From contig NZ_JAODLR010000004.1 of assembly GCF_025960875.1 (NCBI RefSeq), forward strand, positions 248,001 to 312,000: DNA of 64,000 nucleotides, given 5' to 3'. Below the pieces are notes generated by a model. The model had not been told where the DNA came from and searched no databases. It saw only the letters and a list, made by a program, of their open reading frames with translations. This document shows positions 26,125 through 34,920 of this stretch, in pieces (position 1 is the stretch's first letter; each line of letters starts with the position of its first letter). Both the position numbers and the translations under genes were made by a program. The stretch is from Crystallibacter permensis (GTDB lineage: Bacteria > Actinomycetota > Actinomycetes > Actinomycetales > Micrococcaceae).

Positions 26125-27335
26125 CAGACCCGCTCGATGATCATCGACGTTCCCTGGCCCACGCCCACACACATGGTGGCCAGGCCGCGCTGGGCGTTCT
26201 CGCGTTCCATCCGGCCCAGCAGGGTCACCACCAGACGTGAGCCGCTGGAACCCAGCGGATGCCCCAAAGCGATGGCCCCGCCGTCGTTGTTCACGATGCT
26301 CCGGTCGATCTTCAGGTCGCGCAGCACGGCCAGGGACTGCGTGGCGAAGGCCTCGTTCAGCTCGACGGCGCCGAGGTCCTCGACGCTCCAGCCTGCCTTG
26401 TCCAGCACCTTGCGGGTGGCCGGAACCGGGCCGACGCCCATGATTTCCGGGGCCACGCCGGCTGAGGCGCCCTCCACAATGCGGGCGCGCGGGGTCAGGC
26501 CGAACTTCTTCACTGCCGCCTCGGACGCCACGATGATCGCGGACGAGCCGTCGTTGAGGGAACTGGAGTTGCCGGCCGTGACCACGCCGCCGGGCTTGAT
26601 AATGGGCTTCAGTCCGGCGAGGACTTCCAGGCTGGTGCCCGGGCGCGGGCCCTCGTCCGTGTCGACGACGGAGGTGCCTTTGCGGCTCTTGACCGTGACG
26701 GGGACGATCTCGTCCTTCAGCCGGCCGCCCTCGATGGCCGCGATCGCCCGCTCGTGCGACTGCACCGCGAACGCGTCAGCGTCCTCGCGGGAAATGCCGT
26801 AGACATCGGCGACTTCCTCGGCTGTCTCCGGCATGGAGTAGGTCATTTTGCCATCGCGCGACAGGTCACCCTTGGCGAAGCGCTCGTTGACGAACCGCCA
26901 ACCGATGGACGTGTCGAACTGCTCGCCCGGCTTGGCGAAGGCCTTCATGGGCTTTTCCTGCACCCAGGGCGCACGGCTCATCGACTCTACGCCGCCGGCC
27001 ACGACGATGTCCGCGGCGCCGGCCTTGATCATGTGCGAGGCCATGATGATGGCACTCAGCCCGGACGCGCACAGGCGGTTGACGGTAATGCCGGGCACGT
27101 GGTCTGCGTAGCCGGCCAGCAGCCAGGCCATACGGGCAACGTTGCGGTTTTCCTCGCCGGCACCGTTGGCGTTGCCGAAGATGACCTCGTCCACGGCGTC
27201 CGGATCCACGCCCGCGCGGTGCACGGCTTCCTTGACCACGAGCGCAGCCAGATCGTCCGGGCGTACCGCGGACAGTGCGCCTCCATAGCGGCCAACCGGG
27301 GTACGGGCCCCGCCAATCAGGAATGCCTCAGCCAT
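26124..27335 (-). CDS. paaJ: acetyl-CoA acyltransferase PaaJ (thiolase)
   Basis: A 403-residue thiolase with nucleophile Cys in NRLCASGLSAI, the His of GGAIALGHPLGSSGSR and the C-terminal Cys of MCVGVGQGTSM. In PAA breakdown it acts on 3-oxo-5,6-dehydrosuberyl-CoA and 3-oxoadipyl-CoA. It is the first gene of its operon, with a PaaR-type operator 77 bases upstream. A general FadA role is possible, but the operator and neighbours support PaaJ. Confidence 0.88.
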   Translation of the reverse strand: MAEAFLIGGARTPVGRYGGALSAVRPDDLAALVVKEAVHRAGVDPDAVDEVIFGNANGAGEENRNVARMAWLLAGYADHVPGITVNRLCASGLSAIIMASHMIKAGAADIVVAGGVESMSRAPWVQEKPMKAFAKPGEQFDTSIGWRFVNERFAKGDLSRDGKMTYSMPETAEEVADVYGISREDADAFAVQSHERAIAAIEGGRLKDEIVPVTVKSRKGTSVVDTDEGPRPGTSLEVLAGLKPIIKPGGVVTAGNSSSLNDGSSAIIVASEAAVKKFGLTPRARIVEGASAGVAPEIMGVGPVPATRKVLDKAGWSVEDLGAVELNEAFATQSLAVLRDLKIDRSIVNNDGGAIALGHPLGSSGSRLVVTLLGRMERENAQRGLATMCVGVGQGTSMIIERV

Positions 27336-27411
27336 TGAATTTTCCCTCGCGCTCGAGTGTCTTGGATGACGATGTGCGGACGGCTCCGACGGATTTTGCC
27401 CGCCAGAAATT

Positions 27412-27427
27412 ACCGACCGACCGTTCT
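27412..27427 (+). promoter_or_regulatory. predicted PaaR operator upstream of paaJ-paaF-paaH
   Basis: ACCGACCGACCGTTCT matches the shared motif except for the last base. It is 77 bases before the paaJ start. Confidence 0.6.
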
Positions 27428-27532
27428 ATAAAGAATCCCACGCGCGCTGGCGAGGGTCAACTAAAGCATCAGTCCAAGGTGCTACATGACACCGGGTGCT
27501 GTCCAACATAACGACGACGGCGGGTGGCTTAC

Positions 27533-28021
27533 TTACTGCCCCAGCGCCTGGCTGTAGTGCCGGACGAGTTCTTCATGAGACTGCCCCGCGGCGCCGGCGG
27601 AGCCGTCGAGGAACGCCGCCAGCTGCTCCAGGCAGCCGTGCCAGCCGGCAGCAACGTTGGCGACCTTGGCCGGATCCTGAATGGTGTTCGTGAGCAGGAG
27701 CAGGCTGCCGCCGGCATCGGGCTGCAGCTGCCAGCGAAGCACTTCCTGGTCCCAGCTGAAGGCGAGCAGGTGAGGCTGATCCAGCTCCAGGACCTTGCCT
27801 TGGTCGGGTTCTTCATCCGGAAAACGGAACTCGATGACTCCGCCGACGTGCTGTTCCAGCCGAACCGCGCAGGGGAACCACGCCGAAAGTTCAGAGTCCT
27901 CGCTCAACGCGCGCCACAACCGTTCGACGTCGTGGCCGTACCGGCGGCGGAAACGCAGTACCGGCTGGCCCTCCACCGTGCTGTCCAGACTGACATCAAC
28001 CTTGAATTTTCCTGCCGTCAT
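27533..28021 (-). CDS. SRPBCC / AHSA1-like protein
   Basis: A 162-residue START-fold protein of the AHSA1 group, recognised by VLRFRRRYGHDVERLWRALSED near the N-terminus and the C-terminal GWHGCLEQLAAFLDG helix. Such proteins bind hydrophobic ligands or act as Hsp90-activator homologues. It follows a second SRPBCC gene by nine bases in the same direction. The ligand is unknown. Confidence 0.8.
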   Translation of the reverse strand: MTAGKFKVDVSLDSTVEGQPVLRFRRRYGHDVERLWRALSEDSELSAWFPCAVRLEQHVGGVIEFRFPDEEPDQGKVLELDQPHLLAFSWDQEVLRWQLQPDAGGSLLLLTNTIQDPAKVANVAAGWHGCLEQLAAFLDGSAGAAGQSHEELVRHYSQALGQ

Positions 28022-28030
28022 ACTTCCTCC

Positions 28031-28492
28031 TCAGGCGCGGTTTTCGGCCTTGGCCGCGATGTCCTTCAAGTCCTGTGCCATCGCTTTACGTGCGGCGTTC
28101 ATGCCGATCTTTCCGAAACCGGCCATCATCAGCTTGGTCAGCCAGCCTGGGCGGGCCTGCTCGGCACCGAAGAACATTGTCAGTTCCGTACCGCCCGGCA
28201 CCGGGCGCAAGGTGAAGCGGGTGGTGTAGTCGGCACCGCCGGACTGCGCCTTAACCGTGGTGGCATGGGGAGCCTGGGCGTCAGCAACCCACATCTCTTC
28301 GGTGGCTTCCTTCCCCATCATTTTCCGGGTTTCCCGCCAACGGAAGCCTTCGGTGTAGGGGCCGGGCGTGAGGACTTCCACCTTGGTCACGCCGGAGAGC
28401 GTTCCCGCGGCACCGTCGATATCGGTCAACACCTCCCACACGGCCTCCACCGGTGCATTCACGTGCTGGGTCAACTCCAGTTGATGCGCCAT
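28031..28492 (-). CDS. SRPBCC family (polyketide cyclase/dehydrase-like) protein
   Basis: A 153-residue START/SRPBCC-fold protein beginning HQLELTQHVNAPVEAVWEVL, the typical first strand and helix, with a C-terminal amphipathic helix. It forms a likely two-gene operon with the neighbouring AHSA1-like gene; the two are diverged paralogues in fold only. No catalytic residue can be assigned. Confidence 0.8.
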   Translation of the reverse strand: MAHQLELTQHVNAPVEAVWEVLTDIDGAAGTLSGVTKVEVLTPGPYTEGFRWRETRKMMGKEATEEMWVADAQAPHATTVKAQSGGADYTTRFTLRPVPGGTELTMFFGAEQARPGWLTKLMMAGFGKIGMNAARKAMAQDLKDIAAKAENRA

Positions 28493-28554
28493 TGATCCCT
28501 CTGGTTTCTAACATGTGTATCCGCGATGGTCTGCCCAACACAGTAGCCCATGGG

Positions 28555-30201
28555 TCAGACAGCCACTGGGAAAGGCGCGACCCGGCCGTCGACCAGCCGC
28601 AGTTCCGCGCCGGGTCCGGTACCGCCGAAGCGCCCGGCGAACCAGGCACCCAGCTGGCGGTCGTGGCTGACCATGACAAGGGTTCCTGCGTAGGCGTCGA
28701 GCGCTTCCTCCAGCTCGCCCACCAACGCCGGAGCGAGATGGTTGGTGGGCTCGTCGAACAGCAGCACGTCGTAACGGCCAACCAGCAGCCGGGCCAGCGC
28801 CAGCCGGCGGTACTGCCCCACGGACAGCGCCCCGACCGGCACAAAGAAGTCAGCGGTGCGGAACAGCCCGAGGGCCAGCAGCTTCTCCGCGTGCTCCTCG
28901 GTATCGCCGGGCAGTCCGGCGCCGAAGGCCTGCAGCAGCCGGTGCGCCGGGTGGGCCGGCGGGGCAAGCTCCTGGGGCAGGTAGCCCAGCCGCCCGCGCC
29001 GACGCGCAGTCCCGCTGTCGGGTACCAGCCGGCCGGCCAGCACATCCAGCAGCGTGGTTTTACCCGCACCGTTGGGACCGGAGACCAGCAGTTTCTGCCC
29101 GGCCGCCAATTGAAGGCCGTCCATCTGCAGCCTGCCTTCAACCACGACGCCGGACGCCTCCAGCATGGTTCCGGTCAGGCCGGTGCCGCCGAAGTCCGCG
29201 GCCAGCTTCAGTGGTTCGGGCGGCCGCTGCACGGGCCGGGCCTGCAGCCGGCGCAGCCGTTCCTGGGCGTTGCGCAGCCGGCTGGTCCGTGCCGACTCCA
29301 CGGTGCTGGTCTTGAAATCGAAGGCCATCTTGTCTTTGTCCGGCCGGTCCGGAACGTCGTCGAACTGCTCCCGGTGCCGGGCGATTTTCGCCTTCTCGGA
29401 CGCGACCGCATCCAGCCAGGCGCCGTAAGCCTGGGCCCAGCGCAGGCGCTCGGCCGCTTTCTCCCGCAGGTATCCGGTGTAGCCGTTGCCGTAGCGCGTC
29501 AAGGTACGGCGGTCCGCGTCCACTTCCACCACGGTGGTGGCGACGCGTTGCAGGAAGGTCCGGTCATGCGAAACGGCGACGACGGTGCCCGGATGCGCGG
29601 CGAGGGCATGTTCCAGCCACTCGACGGCGCTGTTGTCCAGGTGGTTGGTCGGCTCGTCCAGCAGCAGGACCGGCGCGGGATCCGCCAGCAGGCAGGCGAG
29701 CGCCAGGCGGCCCTGTTCGCCGCCGGAGAGCGAGCCGATCTTCCGCTCCCTGGTGATATGCCCGAGGCCCAGCCCGTTCAGTGCGCCGTCCACGCGGGCA
29801 TCCAGAGCGTAGCCATCGCGCAGCCGGTAGGCCGCGAGCAACTCGTCGTACCGGCCGCCTACCTGCACCTTGCCGCCGGCCATAGCGGCCTCGAGCCCGC
29901 GGAGTTCCGATTCCATGGCGCGCAGCCCGGACAAGGACGCGTCGATGGCCTGTCCAACGGAGGACGACGGCGGCAGGTCCAGCGTCTGCCCCAGGTAACC
30001 GTGGGTGCCGTGGACGGCAACCGTTCCAGCGTCCGGTTGTTCAAGACTGGCCAGCAGCCTGAGCAAGGTGGACTTGCCGGCGCCGTTCTCGCCGATGATG
30101 GCCAGGTGTTCGCCGAACGGGATGACAAGGCTGACGTTGTCCAGCAGGAGCCGGCCGCCGTAGCCGTGCGAAAGGTGTGAGAGATGAATATGAGCGCTCA
30201 A
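28555..30201 (-). CDS. ABC-F subfamily ATPase
   Basis: A 548-residue protein with two ATP-binding cassettes and no membrane part, the ABC-F pattern of ribosome-acting factors. Walker A motifs are GENGAGKST (38-45) and GPNGAGKTT (375-383); signatures are LSGGEQGR and LSVGQYRR, the second atypical; both Walker B regions read DEPTNHL. The inter-domain linker is Arg/Lys-rich. The start is a TTG five bases after GGGG. Some members protect ribosomes from antibiotics, others aid translation; which applies here is open. A possible attenuator leader lies upstream. Confidence 0.82.
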   Translation of the reverse strand: MSAHIHLSHLSHGYGGRLLLDNVSLVIPFGEHLAIIGENGAGKSTLLRLLASLEQPDAGTVAVHGTHGYLGQTLDLPPSSSVGQAIDASLSGLRAMESELRGLEAAMAGGKVQVGGRYDELLAAYRLRDGYALDARVDGALNGLGLGHITRERKIGSLSGGEQGRLALACLLADPAPVLLLDEPTNHLDNSAVEWLEHALAAHPGTVVAVSHDRTFLQRVATTVVEVDADRRTLTRYGNGYTGYLREKAAERLRWAQAYGAWLDAVASEKAKIARHREQFDDVPDRPDKDKMAFDFKTSTVESARTSRLRNAQERLRRLQARPVQRPPEPLKLAADFGGTGLTGTMLEASGVVVEGRLQMDGLQLAAGQKLLVSGPNGAGKTTLLDVLAGRLVPDSGTARRRGRLGYLPQELAPPAHPAHRLLQAFGAGLPGDTEEHAEKLLALGLFRTADFFVPVGALSVGQYRRLALARLLVGRYDVLLFDEPTNHLAPALVGELEEALDAYAGTLVMVSHDRQLGAWFAGRFGGTGPGAELRLVDGRVAPFPVAV

Positions 30202-30339
30202 TGTAACCCCATTGCGTCGAATAGTTATGCCTGCGGGCGCGGCCTGCGGGGGCCGGGGCCGCAACGGGCAGACAAATGGACGAAAGCGGGTTACAGCTTC
30301 ATGCCTTCCAGTGTGGGAGCGCCGGGATGGAGCTGTCAA
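30202..30339 (-). promoter_or_regulatory. ABC-F leader with promoter-like boxes and start-site-pairing repeat
   Basis: On the minus strand, TTGACA (30339-30334) and CACACT (30315-30310), 18 bases apart, form a promoter-like pair. Seven bases later an ATG-AAG-CTG-TAA frame begins (30302-30291). Its stop overlaps TGTAACCC (30295-30288), complementary to GGGTTACA (30209-30202), which covers the TTG gene's ribosome binding site. This layout could control translation by attenuation; it is an inference. Confidence 0.4.
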
Positions 30340-30471
30340 CGTTTCAACGCCCCTCCGTGCAGTTGCGGGCAGTGGACGCCGCATGTGCCGGGCCAACCGT
30401 CATCGCATTCGCGGACAACAGCTGTCCCGAAGACTCTGGCGCACGAATGGCCGGGCGCCTACCGTCGAAAC

Positions 30472-30909
30472 ATGACCTACAACCTGCAGATAGTCGTGGA
30501 TTGCGCCGACGCCCACAGCCAGGCCGACTGGTGGGCCGAAACCTTGGGCTGGTCGGTGGAGCAAACGGACCCGGAGTTCATCAAGAAAATGATTGCCCAG
30601 GGCCACGCCCGCGAGGAAGACACCATCCCCCATAACGGCATGCTGGTTTGGCGGGCCGGCGCCGCCATCTCTCCGCCGGAGGAAAAGGATGTGCCCGACC
30701 GCCGGCGGATCCTCTTCCAGCCGGTCCCGGAACCGAAGACTGTGAAGAACAGACTGCACTGGGATGTGCGCCTTGCCGGCGATGACAGGGACGTGGTCCG
30801 GGCGCGGCTTGAAGCCCGCGGTGCCAAGTTCCTGTACGACGCCCAGCAGGGACCGTACAGCTGGTACACCATGGCCGATCCGGAAGGCAACGAATTCTGC
30901 CTTACGTGA
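30472..30909 (+). CDS. VOC (glyoxalase/bleomycin resistance fold) protein
   Basis: A 145-residue protein of the vicinal-oxygen-chelate fold: N-terminal half starting NLQIVVDCADAHSQADWW and C-terminal half RLHWDVRLAGDDRDVVRARL ... YTMADPEGNEFCL. The two repeats and the closing DPEGNEFCL are typical of the actinobacterial glyoxalase-like group. TACCGT six bases before the ATG suggests a leaderless start. Substrate unknown; it diverges from the ABC-F gene. Confidence 0.82.
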   Translation: MTYNLQIVVDCADAHSQADWWAETLGWSVEQTDPEFIKKMIAQGHAREEDTIPHNGMLVWRAGAAISPPEEKDVPDRRRILFQPVPEPKTVKNRLHWDVRLAGDDRDVVRARLEARGAKFLYDAQQGPYSWYTMADPEGNEFCLT

Positions 30910-30944
30910 CAGGTCGGTTTTGGGCGCGGGGCTAAACTCGCTAT

Positions 30945-31958
30945 GTGAGCTTTGAGAATTCTGCCCCCGCGCCCGCCACCACCGCACCTGAAGCCAGCAA
31001 CCACGCACAGGCCGCCTCCCTGCCCGCAAAGGTGTCAGATGTCTTCGACCCCGCCCAGTGGCGCGAAGTATCCGGTTTCGATTTCCAGGACTTGACGTAC
31101 CACCGCCAGGTGGAACGGGACGCGTCCGGCGCCGTGCTGCGCGATCTGCCCACGGTGCGCATCGCCTTCGACCGGCCCGAGATCCGCAATGCTTTCCGGC
31201 CCGGCACGGTGGACGAGCTCTACCGCGCGCTGGACCACGCCCGGATGACGCCGGATGTGGCGACCGTCCTGCTGACCGGCAACGGTCCCTCCCCCAAGGA
31301 CGGCGGTCACTCGTTCTGCTCCGGCGGCGACCAGCGGATCCGCGGCCGCGACGGCTACCGCTACGCCGACGGCGAGACGCAGGAAACCGTCGATCCGGCC
31401 CGTGCCGGACGGCTGCACATCCTCGAAGTCCAGCGCTTGATGCGCACCATGCCCAAGGTGGTCATCGCCGTCGTTAATGGTTGGGCGGCCGGTGGCGGCC
31501 ACAGCCTCCACGTGGTGGCTGACCTGACCATCGCCTCCCGCCAGCACGGCAAGTTCAAGCAGACCGATGCCACCGTCGGCAGTTTCGACGCCGGCTACGG
31601 CTCGGCGCTGCTGGCCCGCCAGATCGGCCAGAAGGCCGCCCGCGAGATCTTCTTCCTGGCCCGCGAGTACTCCGCCGAAGACATGGTCCGGATGGGCGCC
31701 GTCAACGAGGCCGTGGACCATGAGCGTCTCGAAGCGACCGCGCTGGAGTACGCCGCGGATATCGCCCGGCAGTCGCCGCAGGCCATCCGCATGCTCAAGT
31801 TCGCGTTCAACCTCGCGGACGACGGGCTGGCGGGCCAGCAGGTCTTCGCCGGCGAGGCCACCCGTTTGGCCTACATGACGGATGAGGCTGTGGAGGGCAA
31901 GGAAGCCTTCCTGGAAAAGCGCGACCCCGACTGGTCCCGCTTCCCACACTACTTCTAG
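30945..31958 (+). CDS. menB: 1,4-dihydroxy-2-naphthoyl-CoA synthase MenB
   Basis: A 337-residue crotonase-family enzyme that closes the naphthoquinone ring in menaquinone synthesis. Seen are FDRPEIRNAFRPGTVDEL, the CSGGDQRIRGRDGY loop, GWAAGGGHSLHVVADLTIAS and the C-terminal EKRDPDWSRFPHYF, a hallmark of MenB. About 35 extra residues precede the core, usual for actinobacteria. It starts with GTG six bases after TAAACT, hence probably leaderless. menE follows. Confidence 0.94.
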   Translation: MSFENSAPAPATTAPEASNHAQAASLPAKVSDVFDPAQWREVSGFDFQDLTYHRQVERDASGAVLRDLPTVRIAFDRPEIRNAFRPGTVDELYRALDHARMTPDVATVLLTGNGPSPKDGGHSFCSGGDQRIRGRDGYRYADGETQETVDPARAGRLHILEVQRLMRTMPKVVIAVVNGWAAGGGHSLHVVADLTIASRQHGKFKQTDATVGSFDAGYGSALLARQIGQKAAREIFFLAREYSAEDMVRMGAVNEAVDHERLEATALEYAADIARQSPQAIRMLKFAFNLADDGLAGQQVFAGEATRLAYMTDEAVEGKEAFLEKRDPDWSRFPHYF

Positions 31959-31968
31959 GGCTGCCTGG

Positions 31969-33084
31969 ATGAACATCGATCCGGCGCTGAAAGCACTCTC
32001 GGCCGCGCTGGCAGGCGCGGGCCCCGCCGTCGAAATCGCACCTGATGGCACCCCCGAGCCGGTTACCTCGGCCGGTCTGGCGCCGGAGACCGCAGCGGTA
32101 GTGCGGACCTCGGGCTCGACCGGCACGCCGAAGGCCACCATGCTGGGCATTGATGCGCTGGCCGTGTCCTCGATGGCCACGGCCATGCGGCTACAGGGCG
32201 AGGGCCAGTGGCTGCTGACCCTGAGCCCCAACTATGTGGCCGGCCTGCAGGTGCTGGTGCGTTCGCTCTACGCGGGCACCCGGCCCTGGGTGATGGATCT
32301 GTTGGCCGGCTTCACGCCGGAGGCCTTCACCGCCGCGGCGGGCCAGCTCACGGACAGGTTCCGGCTGGTCTCGCTGGTCCCCACCCAGCTGCACCGGCTG
32401 CTCACGGACCCGTCCCCGGAAACGGTCCAGGTGCTGCGCCGCTTCGATACCATCCTGCTCGGCGGCGCCCGGATGTCCGCTGACCTCCAGGCGGCGGCCC
32501 GGAAGCATTCGCTGCGGATTGTCCGCACCTACGGCATGAGCGAGACCTGCGGCGGCTGTATTTACGACGGCGTGCCGCTGGACGGCGTGCAGCTGGGGTT
32601 GCATGAGGGCCGGATTTCCATCGGTGGCGACGTCCTGGCCTCGGGCTACCTGGACAATCCCGAGCTCACGGACGCGCACTTCAGTACCGTGCCGGACAAG
32701 GATGGCTCGGCCACCCGCTGGTTCCTCACCGAGGATCTGGGTGAAATGCACGACGGCGTTCTGGCCGTCAGCGGGCGGGCGGACGATGTGATCATCACCG
32801 GTGGCGTCAAGGTTTCCGCCGCCGCCGTCTCCGCTGCCGTCGAGACCGTCCCCGGGGTGGAGGCCGCCCTGGTGGCCGGGGTCGAGGACCCGGAGTGGGG
32901 CACCCGGGTGGGCGCCGCCGTCGTCGGTTCTGCAGACGATGAGCTGATCCGCCGGACAGTCCGCGAGGCACTGGGGCCGGCCGCGGTGCCGCGCATCCTC
33001 GTGCGGCTGGATGCCTTACCGCTGCTGGCCAACGGCAAGCCGGACCGGCTGGCCGTGGCGCGGGCGCTGCGCGAAGCCGGCTGA
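31969..33084 (+). CDS. menE: o-succinylbenzoate-CoA ligase MenE
   Basis: A 371-residue AMP-forming ligase that activates o-succinylbenzoate. The P-loop reads RTSGSTGTPKATML, followed by TYGMSETCGGCIYDG and the C-terminal ADDVIITGGVKVSA and LANGKPDR. It is shorter than E. coli MenE, as in other actinobacteria. AGGG lies before the ATG. It starts ten bases after menB and precedes menA, forming a menaquinone operon. Confidence 0.9.
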   Translation: MNIDPALKALSAALAGAGPAVEIAPDGTPEPVTSAGLAPETAAVVRTSGSTGTPKATMLGIDALAVSSMATAMRLQGEGQWLLTLSPNYVAGLQVLVRSLYAGTRPWVMDLLAGFTPEAFTAAAGQLTDRFRLVSLVPTQLHRLLTDPSPETVQVLRRFDTILLGGARMSADLQAAARKHSLRIVRTYGMSETCGGCIYDGVPLDGVQLGLHEGRISIGGDVLASGYLDNPELTDAHFSTVPDKDGSATRWFLTEDLGEMHDGVLAVSGRADDVIITGGVKVSAAAVSAAVETVPGVEAALVAGVEDPEWGTRVGAAVVGSADDELIRRTVREALGPAAVPRILVRLDALPLLANGKPDRLAVARALREAG

Positions 33085-33184
33085 TACCCGCCGCCCACCG
33101 GCGATAAGCGAGAATAGTTCTTTGCGGCCGGCACCGGATCCGGTCCGCCGCCATCATTACCGTTCACGAAAGCAGGATCTTCAC

Positions 33185-34066
33185 GTGGCTACAGTTGCCC
33201 AATGGTTTGAAGGCGCACGCCCCCGCACGCTGCCGATGGCGGCTGCTCCGGTCATCGTGGGTAGCGCCGCGGCCTTCGACCTCGAAGCCTTCAACCCAAC
33301 GCGGGCTTTGCTGGCGCTGCTGATCGCCCTGCTGTTCCAGGTCGGCGTCAACTATGCCAACGACTACTCGGATGGCATCCGCGGCACCGACGACGTCCGC
33401 GTGGGGCCCATCCGCCTGACCGCTTCCGGCGTGGCCTCGCCGAAGTCGGTCAAGTTCGCGGCGTTCGGCTGTTTTGGGCTGGCGTTGATCGCCGGGCTGG
33501 CACTGATTATTTTGTCCCAGACTTGGCCGCTGCTGCTGGTGGGGGCCGGCTGTGTCATTGCCGCGTGGGGCTACACCGGCGGCAGCAACCCCTACGGCTA
33601 CCGGGGGCTGGGCGAAGTCTTCGTGTTCCTGTTTTTCGGCATCGTGGCAACCATGGGCACCACCTACACCCAGGCACTGCAGGTCAGCTGGGCTTCATTC
33701 GTAGGTGCAGTGGGCACCGGGCTGATCGCCACAGCGCTGCTGATGGCCAACAACGTGCGGGACATTCCCACGGACCGCGAGGTCGGGAAGATCACCCTTG
33801 CCGTCCGGCTGGGCGACGAGGCCGCACGGATCAGCTACGTGATGATGCTGGCCGTTGCCATCCTGCTGCCGCTGGTCCTGGTCAACGAGCATCCATGGAT
33901 CCTGCTGGTGCTGCTGCTGGCTCCGGTCTGCCTGATGCCCAGCTGGGTCATGCTCAAGGGCAAGAAACGCAAGGACCTGATCCCGGTGCTCAAGCAGACG
34001 GGCATCATCAACCTGTGCTTCGCCGTCGCCTTCTCGCTGGGTCTGGCGTTGACCCGGCTGATGTAG
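33185..34066 (+). CDS. menA: 1,4-dihydroxy-2-naphthoate polyprenyltransferase MenA
   Basis: A 293-residue UbiA-superfamily membrane prenyltransferase with eight or nine helices. The first Asp-rich motif is NYANDYSDGIRGTDD and the second NNVRDIPTDREVGK. It attaches the polyprenyl tail to dihydroxynaphthoate. The start is a GTG with AGGA seven bases upstream. A 100-base gap separates it from menE. Confidence 0.93.
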   Translation: MATVAQWFEGARPRTLPMAAAPVIVGSAAAFDLEAFNPTRALLALLIALLFQVGVNYANDYSDGIRGTDDVRVGPIRLTASGVASPKSVKFAAFGCFGLALIAGLALIILSQTWPLLLVGAGCVIAAWGYTGGSNPYGYRGLGEVFVFLFFGIVATMGTTYTQALQVSWASFVGAVGTGLIATALLMANNVRDIPTDREVGKITLAVRLGDEAARISYVMMLAVAILLPLVLVNEHPWILLVLLLAPVCLMPSWVMLKGKKRKDLIPVLKQTGIINLCFAVAFSLGLALTRLM

Positions 34067-34069
34067 CGG

Positions 34070-34405
34070 TCAGTCCGCCGTCGGCATGTCTTCGGGCTTG
34101 GTGTCCTTGGGCTTGCGGTCCGAGTCCACGCGGAGCTCGCCGTAGCGGTCCACGGCCTCGTCTTCGGCCATCGCATCCGAGATCTCGGTCGAGGTCCGCA
34201 GGGGCTTGGCGTTGCCGGAGAACCGGTGCCGCAGGGACTCCGAAGCGGCGTCGCGCATTTCGCGGAAGAACAGGTACGTGATGCACCATCCGGCCACGGC
34301 CGCCACGAGGGCGGAGAAGATCAGGCCAACGCCAAGCCACATGCAGATGACGAAGATGACGGCAACAATACCCAGCCGCAGAGCGGTAAATTTCCAGAAA
34401 GCCAC
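34070..34405 (-). CDS. DUF4229-like small membrane protein
   Basis: About 111 residues: two membrane helices (LRLGIVAVIFVICMWLGVG and LVAAVAGWCITYLFF), then a basic and acidic cytoplasmic tail (REMRDAASESLRHRFSG). It resembles the actinobacterial DUF4229 family. Two GTG codons are possible starts; 34405 lies exactly six bases after TAAACT (34417-34412), so I prefer it over 34408. The gene converges on menA with three bases between. Function unknown. Confidence 0.7.
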   Translation of the reverse strand: MAFWKFTALRLGIVAVIFVICMWLGVGLIFSALVAAVAGWCITYLFFREMRDAASESLRHRFSGNAKPLRTSTEISDAMAEDEAVDRYGELRVDSDRKPKDTKPEDMPTAD

Positions 34406-34511
34406 CACACAAGTTTACGCTGTCGGCGCCAACCGGGCTTGCGGTCGCGCTCAGAGCGGAAAGCCTGCTACACGCGCAGTGGCGACGCCCCGGCTCAACT
34501 ACACTTAATGC

Positions 34512-34916
34512 ATGGCCCGTGTCTACATAATGCTCGTTGTACTCGCAGTCGCAATCACTGTTTATGCGCTGATCGAGTGCATACGCTCGCGGCCGCAGGA
34601 AGTCCGCAGCATCTCCAAACCGGGCTGGATCCTCACCATCATCCTGGTTCCGCTCATCGGCGCCCTGCTCTGGTTCGCGTTCGGACGGCCGCGCGCTTCA
34701 AAACAGGCCCAGCAGGCCGCGCCGCGCCGGCCCATGGCCCCCGACGAGGACGTCGCTTTCTTGCGCAATCTGGACGTGCAGCGCCGGCAGCGCCAGCGCG
34801 AAGAACAGCTGAAGAAGCGCGAAGAGGAACTTAAGAAGCAGGCCAAGGACAAGGGCCGCAGCGGCACCAACCAGGTCAGCGAAGAGGATCCGGAAAATCC
34901 GAACACCCCGCGCTGA
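34512..34916 (+). CDS. PLDc_N-domain membrane protein
   Basis: A 134-residue protein with two membrane helices enclosing the phospholipase D N-terminal-type motif (YALIECIRS ... KPGWILTIILVPLIGALLWFAFGRP), then a Lys/Glu-rich charged tail predicted to be a coiled coil (REEQLKKREEELKKQ). There is no PLD catalytic domain. TACACT (34500-34505) ends six bases before the ATG, a leaderless layout. Function unknown. Confidence 0.75.
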   Translation: MARVYIMLVVLAVAITVYALIECIRSRPQEVRSISKPGWILTIILVPLIGALLWFAFGRPRASKQAQQAAPRRPMAPDEDVAFLRNLDVQRRQRQREEQLKKREEELKKQAKDKGRSGTNQVSEEDPENPNTPR

Positions 34917-34920
34917 CGGA

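Noticed and set aside
28453-30180. 575-codon open frame on the plus strand
   Set aside because: Antisense shadow of the ABC-F gene, which has complete Walker and signature motifs.
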